Positions 41,293-50,843 of a stretch of DNA of 64,000 nucleotides are shown piece after piece (the stretch's first letter is position 1; the number at the start of each line of letters is the position of its first letter). The DNA lies in assembly GCA_946539765.1 (NCBI GenBank), contig CAMNHO010000002.1, positions 137,885 through 201,884 of the forward strand. The letters run 5' to 3'. This DNA is from UBA4312 sp002394635 (lineage in GTDB: Bacteria > Bacillota_I > Bacilli_A > Erysipelotrichales > Erysipelotrichaceae). The translations under genes and the position numbers were made by a program. The notes beneath the pieces were generated by a model. The model was not told where the DNA came from. It did no database searches and worked only from the letters and a program-made list of their open reading frames with translations.

Positions 41293-42598
41293 CAAATATT
41301 TCCTTTACCATATCTTTTAAAAGATAGATATCCTTGCTCGACATAAAGACATAGACGGCCGGTGCCATACCTGCCAGTACCTGCGCACTCGGCTGATCAA
41401 CATCCAGCAATATACTGCCTGAGCAGAGATTTTGAAGGTCTTGAATGGTAACCGTGATCGTTTCGTCTTCACGTACAGCATTTTTCGGGAAATCACATAA
41501 TACCACCTGATCTGCAGTATTCAGGCTTTCTGCAAACCCTTTTAAAAAGTGTTGCAACCGAGAATAGCGATCCGGTTTATAAAGCGCAATGACCTTTTTT
41601 TTCGGATATTTTTTACGTGCCATATCAATCATATAACGAATTGCTGTCGGATGATGCGCATAATCATCGATCAATACGCTTTGACCAACCTCTTCGATAA
41701 CAGAACGACGAGCAATTCCTTTGAATTCCTGTAAACCTTCAACAATGTCTTCTGGTTTCATCCCGAGCTCACTGGCCAACGCAAAGCATCCCAGCGAATC
41801 CTGTAAAAAAGGGTCCCCTACTTCTGTCAACTCTACATGTGCAAGGATTTCACCTTTATGCAGGACATCATAGTGCATGCCAAAGGAACCTTGTTCAACA
41901 TGAACCGCCTGATAATCATTACCATCTTTAAGTCCGTATGTCACGTATGGGATATTGTATTTCAGTTTTGGAAGATACGGATCATCACCAAAAATAACAA
42001 CTTCTTTTTTTACTTGATCGATGAAAGACTGGAAGGCGGAAACATAATCGTCCATATCCTTATAATAGTCGATATGGTCTAGTTCAATATTTGTGATAAT
42101 TGCATAATCCGGATGATAAGCCAAAAAATGCCGTTGGAATTCACAAGATTCAAACACAAAATGACCTGCATTCGGAGGCATGTATCCATGACCGTCCCCA
42201 ATCAAATAAGCCGTATTATCCAAACGTGATAACATGTTTCCTAAAATACCGGTGGTTGTTGATTTTCCATGAGTACCGGCAACGCTGATGGATGTAAATG
42301 AATCAGCGAAAATACCTAAGTATTCATTATAGTAATATGTTTTTACAGTCGGATTATCAATAGCGGCTTGCACCTCCGGATTGGATGTATCAAATGCCAG
42401 ACCAATAATAACAGTATCTCCATCTTTTATGTGGGCAGCATCAAATGTTGTAAAGGGGATTCCTCTTTCCTCCAGCCCATCTTGTGTAAATATATACTTT
42501 TCAATATCACTGCCGTTTACCTCGTATCCGGCATCATGAAGAAGGCATGCCAAAGCGGCCATGCCCGTTCCTTTGATTCCTATGAAATGATAAGCCAT
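41279..42598 (-). CDS. murC: UDP-N-acetylmuramate-L-alanine ligase
   Basis: The 439-residue Mur ligase has the N-terminal UDP-binding motif IGIKGTGMAALACLL. The ATP loop is VAGTHGKSTTTGILGNML, with NIELDHIDYYKDMDDY and the lysine region IDDYAHHPTAIRYMID. KPDRYSRLQHFLKGFAESL is in the C-terminal domain. It adds L-Ala to UDP-MurNAc in the cytosol. A slightly unusual divergent sequence leaves the possibility of a MurC-like Mpl, but neighbours and length fit MurC. AAGGAGG precedes the ATG. Confidence 0.93.
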   Translation of the reverse strand: MAYHFIGIKGTGMAALACLLHDAGYEVNGSDIEKYIFTQDGLEERGIPFTTFDAAHIKDGDTVIIGLAFDTSNPEVQAAIDNPTVKTYYYNEYLGIFADSFTSISVAGTHGKSTTTGILGNMLSRLDNTAYLIGDGHGYMPPNAGHFVFESCEFQRHFLAYHPDYAIITNIELDHIDYYKDMDDYVSAFQSFIDQVKKEVVIFGDDPYLPKLKYNIPYVTYGLKDGNDYQAVHVEQGSFGMHYDVLHKGEILAHVELTEVGDPFLQDSLGCFALASELGMKPEDIVEGLQEFKGIARRSVIEEVGQSVLIDDYAHHPTAIRYMIDMARKKYPKKKVIALYKPDRYSRLQHFLKGFAESLNTADQVVLCDFPKNAVREDETITVTIQDLQNLCSGSILLDVDQPSAQVLAGMAPAVYVFMSSKDIYLLKDMVKEIFEKTE

Positions 42599-42609
42599 TT
42601 CAATCCTCC

Positions 42610-43278
42610 TTAATTTTTCGATGCAAATAATTTTTCCTGGTGTGCCACCGTATCTTTTGTCTTTTCAAGCATATCCGATAAATCGATGGCTTCCGGTTCT
42701 TCCGGTGTTACATTCGGATCCGGTTGTTTTACAGGAATCTTATCAACCGGTTTATATCCAGGAATACTGGATCCATACATCGGAGAAATCACTTTAACCA
42801 GATCATCGCTTTCAACCGGTTTATCCAAATCGATGGCATTATGGACTTTATTAAAATCCTTCTGATCGTCTTTTACATTTCCGAATATCGGTGACATGAT
42901 GGACTGATATTCGACTTCTACCGTTTTATGAGTTCTGGGCTGCTGTATCTTACGACGATCATAACGATACGTTCTTTTCTTCTTCGTACTAGGGTCGCGA
43001 CGAGAAACATCATCCACGTTTAAAGAACCGAAGCTTTCCGGCTTTTTCGGCTGTTGCGGTTGTGTATATACAGGTTGCTCAGATACAGGTTGTACAAAGG
43101 TTTGCTGGATCGGTTGAACCGTAGGCTGTACAGGTTGCTGTACCGGTTCCGGTGCAGGTTCAACATATTCTTCCTCTTCGTATTCTTCTTCCCGTTCCTG
43201 TTCTTCCAATTCTTCCATTTCTTCTTCTACATCAATATCTTCGTTAAAAATTGACTGCATAAAATCTTTTAAAGCCAT
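42610..43278 (-). CDS. Unknown low-complexity cytosolic protein between trmB and murC
   Basis: The 222-residue protein starts MALKDFMQSIFNEDIDVEEE, similar in style to the membrane-binding helix of SepF. It continues with a Glu/Tyr-rich stretch, a Pro/Gln/Val-rich linker of about 45 residues, and a basic TKKKRTYRYDRRK patch. Two short repeats, SIMSPIFG and VISPMYG, follow, and an acidic DLSDMLEKTKD end. There is no globular domain. In Bacillus the FtsK-like SftA gene is near here, and SP-(I/M)-(F/Y)-G elements may be docking motifs for a division or wall complex. This is inference only. Confidence 0.6.
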   Translation of the reverse strand: MALKDFMQSIFNEDIDVEEEMEELEEQEREEEYEEEEYVEPAPEPVQQPVQPTVQPIQQTFVQPVSEQPVYTQPQQPKKPESFGSLNVDDVSRRDPSTKKKRTYRYDRRKIQQPRTHKTVEVEYQSIMSPIFGNVKDDQKDFNKVHNAIDLDKPVESDDLVKVISPMYGSSIPGYKPVDKIPVKQPDPNVTPEEPEAIDLSDMLEKTKDTVAHQEKLFASKN

Positions 43279-43295
43279 CTGTATTCCTCCTTTGC

Positions 43296-43937
43296 TTATG
43301 ATTCGTTGTCTGTCCATACAGCTCTGTAAATAGGCTGCCCCTTCTCAACAAATTTCTGTTCATATTCCGTAAACGCATCTTCATCATGTGTAATAGAACG
43401 ATAATCTACATCTATCTCTTTCATTTTAAAACCAGCATTTTGAAATTCCAAGAGGGAATATGAAAATAATTTTGAATTATCTGTTTTCATTTGTATTGTA
43501 CCATTTTCACTAAGAATATGTTTATATTGCTCTAAAAAACTATGCGATGATAATCTTCTTTTCGCATTTCTATTTTTAGGCCATGGATCAGAAAAATTTA
43601 AATGGATCACATCCACTTCCTTCTCATCAAACCATTCATCGATCTGCATGGCATCTCCATGTATAAAAAGAAGTTTTCCCTTGTCTGGGTCTTCATCATA
43701 CTTTTTCGCTGCTTTACCAGCAGCCGTATCATTCTTTTCAATAGCGACAAAACCCTGTTCCGGGTACATTTTGGACATCTGTAATGAATAATTCCCCATA
43801 CCGCATCCAATTTCGACATGTAAAACATCCGTATTAAGCGTGGTCTTCCATTTCCCTTTCAATTTCTCTGGGTCAATGATCCGACATTTTGCCTGTTCCA
43901 AATAATCAATTGCCCACTGGACTCTTCGCATTCGCAT
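43296..43937 (-). CDS. trmB: tRNA (guanine-46-N7)-methyltransferase
   Basis: The 213-residue SAM enzyme has motif I HVEIGCGMGNYSLQMSKM. The TrmB signatures DVIHLNFSDPWPKNRNAKRRL and LSSHSFLEQYKHIL are present, with a C-terminal FTEYEQKFVEKGQPIYR. It methylates G46 in the variable loop of tRNA. AGGTGAT precedes the ATG. Confidence 0.96.
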   Translation of the reverse strand: MRMRRVQWAIDYLEQAKCRIIDPEKLKGKWKTTLNTDVLHVEIGCGMGNYSLQMSKMYPEQGFVAIEKNDTAAGKAAKKYDEDPDKGKLLFIHGDAMQIDEWFDEKEVDVIHLNFSDPWPKNRNAKRRLSSHSFLEQYKHILSENGTIQMKTDNSKLFSYSLLEFQNAGFKMKEIDVDYRSITHDEDAFTEYEQKFVEKGQPIYRAVWTDNES

Positions 43938-43984
43938 ATTATCACCTGTTCCTACACTCTTTATCTATGATACCGATTTTTGTT

Positions 43985-44014
43985 AAAAAAGAAAACCGAG
44001 AATTATCCCGGTTT
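43985..44014 (-). terminator. Terminator overlapping the end of pnp
   Basis: Minus strand AAACCG (44009-44014) pairs with CGGTTT (43993-43998) and is followed by TCTTTTTT. Confidence 0.75.
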
Positions 44015-46187
44015 ACTCTTCTTTTGATTCTGTATCTTCCTTTTTCGGTTCAGAAGGCTTTTTAAACTCTTTTTTCGGTTTCGGTAACAAGGCCTTTGCA
44101 CTTACATTAACTCGGCCTTTATTATCGATTTCCGTCACCTTTACATCGATCGTATCTCCGATTTTCAGTACATCCTCTACTTTTGCAACCTTATGATGGC
44201 TGATTTTTGAGATATGTAACAATCCATCCACGTTACCGAATAAATTCACAAACGCACCGAATTTTTCGATTCGAACGACTTTCGCTGTAAATATATCGCC
44301 AACTTTGGCCTCGCGTACAATTTCTTTGATCATCTCTAAGGCACGGTTGATTGCTTGTTGATCCTGATGATAGATCACCACTTTACCATCGTCATCAATA
44401 TCGATCTTCACATTATCACAAGCAGCAATAATTTCATTGATCTTCTTACCACCTGGACCGATAACATCTTTGATCTTATCCGGATTAATATTGGTCATCG
44501 CAATCTTCGGCGCATAAGGACTCAATTCTTTTCTAGGTTCCGGAATACAAGCTAACATATTGTCCAAAATCTCCAGGCGTGCTTTATGAGCCTGTGCCAA
44601 CGCTTCTTCAAAGATATTTTTTGTGATGCCCGTTGTCTTGATATCCATCTGTAAAGCAGTAATTCCATCTTTCGTGCCGGCAACCTTGAAGTCCATATCA
44701 CCAAAGTGGTCTTCCATACCTTGAATATCGGTCAGAACAGTATATTCACCAGTTTCATCATTCATGATCAGTCCCATCGCAATACCGGCAACCGGTGCTT
44801 TGATCGGAACGCCAGCAGCCATCAAAGACATAGTTCCCGCACAGATACTGGCCTGCGAACTGGATCCATTGCTTTCCATAACATCTGCAACGGTACGGAT
44901 CGTATAAGGGAAATCATCTACACTTGGAAGTACTTGTTTCAATGCTCTTTCACCTAATGCACCATGTCCGATTTCACGACGTCCCGGTGAGCCCATACGT
45001 CCGGTTTCTCCGACACAGTATGGCGGGAAGTTATAATGATGCATAAAACGCTTCGTATCGACTTCTGTCAAATCATCAATGATCTGGTTTTCATTCAGTG
45101 CCCCTAATGTAGTTGTAGACAATACTTGTGTTTCGCCACGTGTAAACAATGCAGAACCGTGAACTCGTGGTAACAGATCCACCTGTGAATTCAAAGGACG
45201 GATCTCATCGATCTTACGTCCATCCGGACGCACCTTATCCTCGATGATCAGACGACGAACTTCATCCGCTTCAATAGAATGACAGATTTCACGCGTCTGT
45301 TTTTCCGCATTTGCTGCTTCTTTTTCTGTTTCATAAGGATTGGCAGCAATCAGTTCAACAGCCTGTTCTGTTAATTCATCAATCTTTCCGTATCGTTCCA
45401 GCTTTTCTTTGATAGAAACCGCATCACGGATCTTCTGCTCAAAATTACTACGAACCTGTTGATCTAACTGTGCATCCACTGTATATAACTGAATTTCACG
45501 TTTTTCTTTTCCACAAGCTTTAATGATCTCTTCCTGGAAAGCACACAGTTTTTTTACTTGTTCATGTCCGAACATCAAAGCCGCCAGCATATCTTCTTCA
45601 CTGACTTCCTTGGCCCCAGCTTCTACCATATTCAAGGCCTGTGCTGTACCGGCTACTGTCAGATCGATGTCACTGACTTCCTGTTGTGCAACCGTCGGAT
45701 TTGCAATCAACTGTCCATCGACACGTCCGACTTTTACACCAGCAATCGGTCCGTTAAACGGAATATCAGAGATACAGAGTGCCAGACTTGCTCCCAGCAT
45801 TGCAGCCATTTCGGCAGGCGCATCCTGATCTGTACTCAATACCGTGTTAACAACCTGTACTTCATTACGGAATCCTTCCGCAAATAACGGACGAATTGGA
45901 CGGTCAATCATACGTGCCGTCAGTGTGGCATGTTCGCTTGGACGACCTTCTCTTCGTAAAAAGCCTCCCGGAATTCGACCTACTGAATAAAGTTTTTCTT
46001 CAAAACTAACTGTTAACGGAAAGAAATCGATTCCTTCTTTTGCTTGATTGCTTGCGCAAGCTGTAGAAATCGTAACTGTATCTCCATAGCGTACGATAAC
46101 CGCTCCATCAGCTTGTTTGGCAATTTCTCCCGTTTCCACTGTGATCCCCCGACCACAGAATTCTAATTGAAACTCTTGTTTCGCCAT
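44013..46187 (-). CDS. pnp: Polyribonucleotide nucleotidyltransferase
   Basis: The 724-residue PNPase has two RNase PH domains (residues ~1-225 and ~310-545, with SPGRREIGHGALGERAL and SNGSSSQASICAGTM), a KH domain with GPGGKKINEIIAA, and an S1 domain (VGDIFTAKVVRIEKFGAFV). It degrades RNA 3'-5' and is a degradosome partner. It lies directly downstream of rpsO, as in most bacteria. GAGGTGA precedes the ATG. Confidence 0.98.
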   Translation of the reverse strand: MAKQEFQLEFCGRGITVETGEIAKQADGAVIVRYGDTVTISTACASNQAKEGIDFFPLTVSFEEKLYSVGRIPGGFLRREGRPSEHATLTARMIDRPIRPLFAEGFRNEVQVVNTVLSTDQDAPAEMAAMLGASLALCISDIPFNGPIAGVKVGRVDGQLIANPTVAQQEVSDIDLTVAGTAQALNMVEAGAKEVSEEDMLAALMFGHEQVKKLCAFQEEIIKACGKEKREIQLYTVDAQLDQQVRSNFEQKIRDAVSIKEKLERYGKIDELTEQAVELIAANPYETEKEAANAEKQTREICHSIEADEVRRLIIEDKVRPDGRKIDEIRPLNSQVDLLPRVHGSALFTRGETQVLSTTTLGALNENQIIDDLTEVDTKRFMHHYNFPPYCVGETGRMGSPGRREIGHGALGERALKQVLPSVDDFPYTIRTVADVMESNGSSSQASICAGTMSLMAAGVPIKAPVAGIAMGLIMNDETGEYTVLTDIQGMEDHFGDMDFKVAGTKDGITALQMDIKTTGITKNIFEEALAQAHKARLEILDNMLACIPEPRKELSPYAPKIAMTNINPDKIKDVIGPGGKKINEIIAACDNVKIDIDDDGKVVIYHQDQQAINRALEMIKEIVREAKVGDIFTAKVVRIEKFGAFVNLFGNVDGLLHISKISHHKVAKVEDVLKIGDTIDVKVTEIDNKGRVNVSAKALLPKPKKEFKKPSEPKKEDTESKEE

Positions 46188-46242
46188 TTTTTCACCTCAT
46201 TTTTAATCTCTAGAATCTTAACATACAAATAATAAAAAAGAT

Positions 46243-46272
46243 AGAAAAAAAGTAATCTTTGATGATTACTTT
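46243..46272 (-). terminator. Terminator overlapping the end of rpsO
   Basis: Minus strand AAAGTAATC (46264-46272), 6-nt loop, GATTACTTT (46249-46257), then TTTTCT. It may be leaky so that pnp is co-transcribed. Confidence 0.85.
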
Positions 46273-46532
46273 CTTAATCCTAAACGTGCAATTAATGTTT
46301 TATAACGTTCCAAGTCGTTCTTCTTTAAATAAGCTAACATATTTTTACGACGCCCAACCATCTTCATTAATCCTCTTTGAGAATGATAGTCATGCTTATG
46401 TTCCTTGAAATGATCAGTCAGTCGGTTGATCTGAGCTGTCAATAAGGCAACTTGTACTTCCGGAGAACCTGTATCTCCTTCATGGATTGCATACTCTTTT
46501 ACGATGGCATCTTTTTCTGCTTTTTTTAACAT
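46266..46532 (-). CDS. rpsO: 30S ribosomal protein S15
   Basis: The 88-residue protein has the S15 sequence: GDTGSPEVQVALLTAQINRL, then HDYHSQRGLMKMVGRRKNML. ATG 46532 follows GGAGG. In the leader an in-frame ATG at 46589 would add 19 residues (METPTICPVEKDLKKGGNT), but that stretch includes the ribosome site and is taken as untranslated or regulatory RNA. S15 is known to repress its own mRNA in several bacteria. Confidence 0.97.
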   Translation of the reverse strand: MLKKAEKDAIVKEYAIHEGDTGSPEVQVALLTAQINRLTDHFKEHKHDYHSQRGLMKMVGRRKNMLAYLKKNDLERYKTLIARLGLRK

Positions 46533-46618
46533 TGTATTTCCTCCTTTTTTTAAGTCCTTTTCTACCGGGCAAATGGTTGGAGTTTCCATAGGCTCAGTAC
46601 AAAAGCTATTTTATTTTA

Positions 46619-47698
46619 TCAGTCATCAGGTAAAAAATCAACCAGAATTGTATTCAATATTTCCAATCCTTTTTCAGTACAAATCAGATGATGATCCTTC
46701 CAGTACAAATATTCCGGAACATAGGTTTGTAATTGTTTATCATATACCTTTTTAAAGTCCTGGTGGTATTTTCTTTCCCATTTTTGGCAATCCAACCCAA
46801 AACATGTCCGTAAAGACATCATAATGGATTCAAAGGGTGCATCACAATCTTCAACATATACACGACGTTCATCCTGCAAATAGTTGGAAAGCGTATCTAC
46901 ATGATCATATCGGCGGCTTCCTTCTTTTCCACTGGCTCCCCATCCGATACCAATAAAATCACTGTCATCCCAATAACATCGATTGTGCCGAGAATACATC
47001 CCATCACGAGCGTAGCTGCTAATCTCGTAATGTTCATAACCATGTTCTGTCATCATTTGACGAATGCATTCATACATATTTGCATCTAAACCTTCCTCGC
47101 AAGGTTTCAAACCCTTTTTCCCGAAAATAGAACCTGGTTCGATCTGCAGCGCATATATGCTTAAATGCGGAACATTCAATGAAAGAAATGTACGGATCTC
47201 ATTTTTGACATCCGCTAACGTCTGATTCGGTAAACCGTAAATGAGGTCCACAGACAGATTATTCAGTCCGGCTTCTCGAAACCGTTGAATACTATTAAAT
47301 ACATCTTGAGAACTGTGTTTTCGTCCAATAGCTTGAAGAAATGTGTCATCAAAGCTTTGAACCCCAAGACTGATACGATTCACGCCGGCCTGAAGATACG
47401 TATTGATCAAAGCTTCATTTATATTATTCGGGTTACATTCCACTGTCCATTCATAATCCTTACATAAATAAGGCGTAAATAACGAGGCCAGCTGGCTGAA
47501 GAGGTCCAACGGCAAACAACTAGGTGTCCCTCCACCGAAATATAAGGTCGATATAGAACGCAGATCCAATGCATTCACTTCTTTTTCGATTTGCTTAAAC
47601 CAAAGTTTTAATACGGCCTTCTCATAAAGCCGCCTTTTAAAATCACAGTAATAACAGATCGAGTCACAGAAAGGAATATGCACATAGATATGCATCAT
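46619..47698 (-). CDS. hemW: HemW-like radical SAM protein
   Basis: The 359-residue protein has the radical SAM motif CDSICYYCDF near residue 10, STLYFGGGTPSCLP, TVECNPNNINEALI, GVNRISLGVQSFDD and the HemW-type HNRCYWDDSDFIGIGWGAS. HemW is a heme chaperone related to HemN; true HemN activity is unlikely for this shorter clade. It overlaps lepA by 4 bp, as lepA-hemN do in Bacillus. Confidence 0.92.
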   Translation of the reverse strand: MMHIYVHIPFCDSICYYCDFKRRLYEKAVLKLWFKQIEKEVNALDLRSISTLYFGGGTPSCLPLDLFSQLASLFTPYLCKDYEWTVECNPNNINEALINTYLQAGVNRISLGVQSFDDTFLQAIGRKHSSQDVFNSIQRFREAGLNNLSVDLIYGLPNQTLADVKNEIRTFLSLNVPHLSIYALQIEPGSIFGKKGLKPCEEGLDANMYECIRQMMTEHGYEHYEISSYARDGMYSRHNRCYWDDSDFIGIGWGASGKEGSRRYDHVDTLSNYLQDERRVYVEDCDAPFESIMMSLRTCFGLDCQKWERKYHQDFKKVYDKQLQTYVPEYLYWKDHHLICTEKGLEILNTILVDFLPDD

Positions 47699-49497
47699 TC
47701 ATCGTCCATAGAAAGAACGGCCATAAAGGCCTCCTGAGGAATTTCCACAGAACCGACCATTTTCATTCGTTTCTTTCCTTCCTTTTGTTTTTCCAATAGT
47801 TTCTTTTTACGGGAAATATCGCCACCATAACACTTAGCCAGAACATTCTTTCTCAAGGCCTTAATATTGGTGCGTGCAATGACTTTTCCACCAATAGCTG
47901 CCTGTACAGGAATTTCAAATTGCTGCTTCGGAATGATCTTCTTTAATTTGATTGTCATCGCATTGCCACGGTGGTACGCAAAATCTTTGTAAACGATGGT
48001 TGACAGCGCATCGATGACCTGACCGTTTAAAAGAATATCCATCTTCACCAAATTACTACGACGATATCCGCTTAATTCATAATCCAGGGAAGCATATCCC
48101 TTGGTACTGGATTTCATCTTGTCAAAGAAATCAAAGATGATTTCGCTTAAAGGTAGTTCATACGTAATCATCATACGAACATCATCCAATACCTGCATAT
48201 CGACATATTCGCCTCGTTTTTTCTGACAAAGATCCATTATAGCTCCTACGTATTCCTTCGGAACCATGATTTCGGCTTTTACATAAGGCTCTTCAATATG
48301 ATCGATATGATTGGCCGGTGGAATTGCAGAAGGATTATCGATTTTTTCCATCGTTCCATCCGTTTTAAAAATATGATAGATAACGCTCGGACTGGTAGCA
48401 ATCAGATCCAGATTGTACTCCCTTTCTAGTCTTTCTTCGATGACGTCCATATGTAAAAGCCCTAGAAAACCACAACGGAAACCAAATCCAAGAGCTTGCG
48501 ATGTCTCCGGTTCAAAATGCAAAGATGCATCGTTCAATTTCAATTTTTCCAAAGCTTCCTTCAGATCATCATATTTTGCATTATCTACCGGATATAATCC
48601 ACAGTATACCATCGGCATCATTTCTCTGTATCCCACTAATGGGTTTTCTGCAGGCCGGTCCGCCAATGTAATTGTATCACCGACACGAACATCTTCTATA
48701 TTTTTAATAGCTGCACTAATCCATCCGACTTCACCAGTCTGTAAATGATCTTTAACAACTTCCTTTGGTGTATGAACACCAACCTCGATTACTTCGTATT
48801 CAGCTCCGCTGGCCATAAAACGAATTTTATCTTTTGTATGGATGCTTCCTTCTTTTACACTGACAAAAGCAATCACCCCACGGTATGGGTCATATAAAGA
48901 GTCAAAGACCAATGCCTGCAGTTCGTTATTTTCATTACCGGAGGGAGCCGGTAATTTTTCAACAATAGCTTCCAGCACTTGATCCACATTCTTTCCGCTC
49001 TTGGCACTGATTTCCACTGCATCGCTGCAATCTAATCCGATGAGGTTTTCAATCTCTTCTTTGACCACATCCGGTTGCGCACTGGGTAAATCAATTTTAT
49101 TGATGACTGGAAGAATCTCCAGATCATTATCCAAAGCCAAATAAACATTGGCCAATGTTTGTGCCTGTACACCTTGTGCAGCATCAACAACAAGAACAGC
49201 ACCATCACAGGCTGCTAACGACCGCGATACCTCATAAGAGAAATCGACGTGACCGGGCGTATCGATCAGATGAAATAAATAGTCGTGCCCATCCTTGGCA
49301 TGGTATTGTAGCTGCACGGCATTCAGCTTGATCGTAATACCTCGCTCTCTTTCCAGATCCATGGAATCCAGAATCTGCTCCTTCATTTCTCTTTTCTCCA
49401 CCGTATCGGTCAATTCCAGGATGCGGTCAGCTAAAGTGGATTTACCATGATCGATATGCGCAATGATCGAAAAGTTTCTGATATATTTTTGATCCAT
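47695..49497 (-). CDS. lepA: Elongation factor 4 (LepA)
   Basis: The 600-residue translational GTPase has G1 AHIDHGKSTLADRIL, switch I ERGITIKLNAVQL, G3 DTPGHVDFS and G4 NKIDLP. The LepA-specific C-terminal domain includes YKDFAYHRGNAMTIKLKK and a lysine-rich end. ATG 49497 after AGGAGG is chosen; the open frame upstream runs through the fmt gene. It back-translocates stalled ribosomes. Confidence 0.97.
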   Translation of the reverse strand: MDQKYIRNFSIIAHIDHGKSTLADRILELTDTVEKREMKEQILDSMDLERERGITIKLNAVQLQYHAKDGHDYLFHLIDTPGHVDFSYEVSRSLAACDGAVLVVDAAQGVQAQTLANVYLALDNDLEILPVINKIDLPSAQPDVVKEEIENLIGLDCSDAVEISAKSGKNVDQVLEAIVEKLPAPSGNENNELQALVFDSLYDPYRGVIAFVSVKEGSIHTKDKIRFMASGAEYEVIEVGVHTPKEVVKDHLQTGEVGWISAAIKNIEDVRVGDTITLADRPAENPLVGYREMMPMVYCGLYPVDNAKYDDLKEALEKLKLNDASLHFEPETSQALGFGFRCGFLGLLHMDVIEERLEREYNLDLIATSPSVIYHIFKTDGTMEKIDNPSAIPPANHIDHIEEPYVKAEIMVPKEYVGAIMDLCQKKRGEYVDMQVLDDVRMMITYELPLSEIIFDFFDKMKSSTKGYASLDYELSGYRRSNLVKMDILLNGQVIDALSTIVYKDFAYHRGNAMTIKLKKIIPKQQFEIPVQAAIGGKVIARTNIKALRKNVLAKCYGGDISRKKKLLEKQKEGKKRMKMVGSVEIPQEAFMAVLSMDDE

Positions 49498-49507
49498 ATC
49501 TTTCCTC

Positions 49508-50440
49508 CTATTCCACCGTTCTGCCAACCAGATTCCGACCTTGTCCATTATAGAAATCTTTCGCCGACATGACCGGTTTTCCTTCCATCTGGCATGTGTG
49601 TATACAAAGCAGTCCCTGATGCAGACTGACTGTATAACTGTCATAATTCCAACCGGTTATGACTCCGCACGGTTGTGTTGTACCAGTCACATAATCCACA
49701 TCGAAAACTTTCCATTTCTTATTGCCGACTTTAAAATATGCTCCCGGTGTCCGATCCAGAGCACGGATCTGACAAAGAATACGCTCGTCGCTCTGTTGAA
49801 GATCAATATGTTCTTCTTCCTTTTTTATAATAGGAGCAAATGTTACTTCCGACAAATCCTGTTCCACGTACTCCGCCTTGTCTGAACAAATTATTTCATA
49901 GTTTTTTAAAATCAGTTTCCCGGCTGCCTGTGCCATTCGTTCAAATAATGTCGTAGAGGTTTCCTTTTCATCCAGCAATATTTCTTCAGTATCCAGAACC
50001 GGCCCTGCGTCCATCTTCGTTGCCATTTTCATCAACGACATACCGCTAATTTTTTCTCCGTCCCAGATAGCTCTTTGGATCGGTGCACCACCACGATATT
50101 TCGGCAGCAGTGATCCATGTAAATTCACACACCCATATATTGGATAGTTTAATATTTCATCTGGAACAATCTGGCCATAGGCACATGTAACGATCAGTTT
50201 TGGCTTCTTATCTAGAATCGGCTGGAAATCCTCGCGGATACGGACCGGTTGAAATACATCGATTCCGTAATCCAAAGCTACTTGTTTTACCTGAGAAACC
50301 GTTATTTTTTGTTTACGCCCTACTCTTTTATCCGGTTGTGTTACAACCAGATCCACTTTGATTCCAGCATCCAGCATCGTTTTCAATACATCTGCCGCAA
50401 TCTTTGGGGTTCCCATAAAAATACATGAAGTCTCAAACAT
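49508..50440 (-). CDS. fmt: Methionyl-tRNA formyltransferase
   Basis: The 310-residue protein has the formyl-THF fold with CAYGQIVPDEILNYP, catalytic NLHGSLLPKYRGGAPIQRAI and the Asp in MATKMDAGPVLD, followed by the C-terminal beta-barrel (residues ~210-310). It formylates initiator tRNA. It is 10 bp before lepA and occupies the interval where Bacillus has gpr and spoIIP. GGAGGTGA precedes the ATG. Confidence 0.96.
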   Translation of the reverse strand: MFETSCIFMGTPKIAADVLKTMLDAGIKVDLVVTQPDKRVGRKQKITVSQVKQVALDYGIDVFQPVRIREDFQPILDKKPKLIVTCAYGQIVPDEILNYPIYGCVNLHGSLLPKYRGGAPIQRAIWDGEKISGMSLMKMATKMDAGPVLDTEEILLDEKETSTTLFERMAQAAGKLILKNYEIICSDKAEYVEQDLSEVTFAPIIKKEEEHIDLQQSDERILCQIRALDRTPGAYFKVGNKKWKVFDVDYVTGTTQPCGVITGWNYDSYTVSLHQGLLCIHTCQMEGKPVMSAKDFYNGQGRNLVGRTVE

Positions 50441-50488
50441 AACGTCACCTCCAGCTTGAGTATTATACCTTATTTTTTAACTCTTGTG

Positions 50489-50517
50489 TTGCATTAAGTA
50501 AGGAATTTTGCTATAAT
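50489..50517 (+). promoter_or_regulatory. Promoter of rpsT
   Basis: TTGCAT (50489-50494), 17 bp, TATAAT (50512-50517), then a ~25-nt leader with AGGAGG. Confidence 0.85.
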
Positions 50518-50549
50518 CCATTTGCGATTTATGTCAGGAGGTGCAAGCC

Positions 50550-50810
50550 ATGCCACAAATTCAATCACAGAAAAAACGTGTTAAGACTAACAACAAAGCA
50601 CATAAGCTAGTCGTATCCAGAAAATCAGCATTGAAAACAAGTATTAAAAAAGTACAAGCTTGTATTGATGCTAAAGATAAAGAAGCGGCTATCGCAGCGT
50701 ATGCAGAATGCAGTTCTAAATTAGATGCTGCTGTCGCAAAAGGCGTTCATCACAAAAACTACGCAAGCCGTCAGAAATCACGTTTAGCAAAAGCTATTAA
50801 TCAGATATAA
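50550..50810 (+). CDS. rpsT: 30S ribosomal protein S20
   Basis: The 86-residue basic helical protein starts MPQIQSQKKRVKTNNKAHK and continues with SRKSALKTSIKKV and YASRQKSRLAKAINQI, the S20 signature. ATG 50550 is 8 nt after AGGAGG; an upstream in-frame GTG adjoins that site. It is divergent from fmt and converges with holA. Confidence 0.96.
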   Translation: MPQIQSQKKRVKTNNKAHKLVVSRKSALKTSIKKVQACIDAKDKEAAIAAYAECSSKLDAAVAKGVHHKNYASRQKSRLAKAINQI

Positions 50811-50843
50811 AAAAGTATGAGAAAATGTTCTCATACTTTTTTT
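50811..50843. terminator. Bidirectional terminator shared by rpsT and holA
   Basis: Perfect 13-bp stem AAAAGTATGAGAA (50811-50823), loop AATG, TTCTCATACTTTT (50828-50840). It touches the stops of both convergent genes. Confidence 0.88.
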
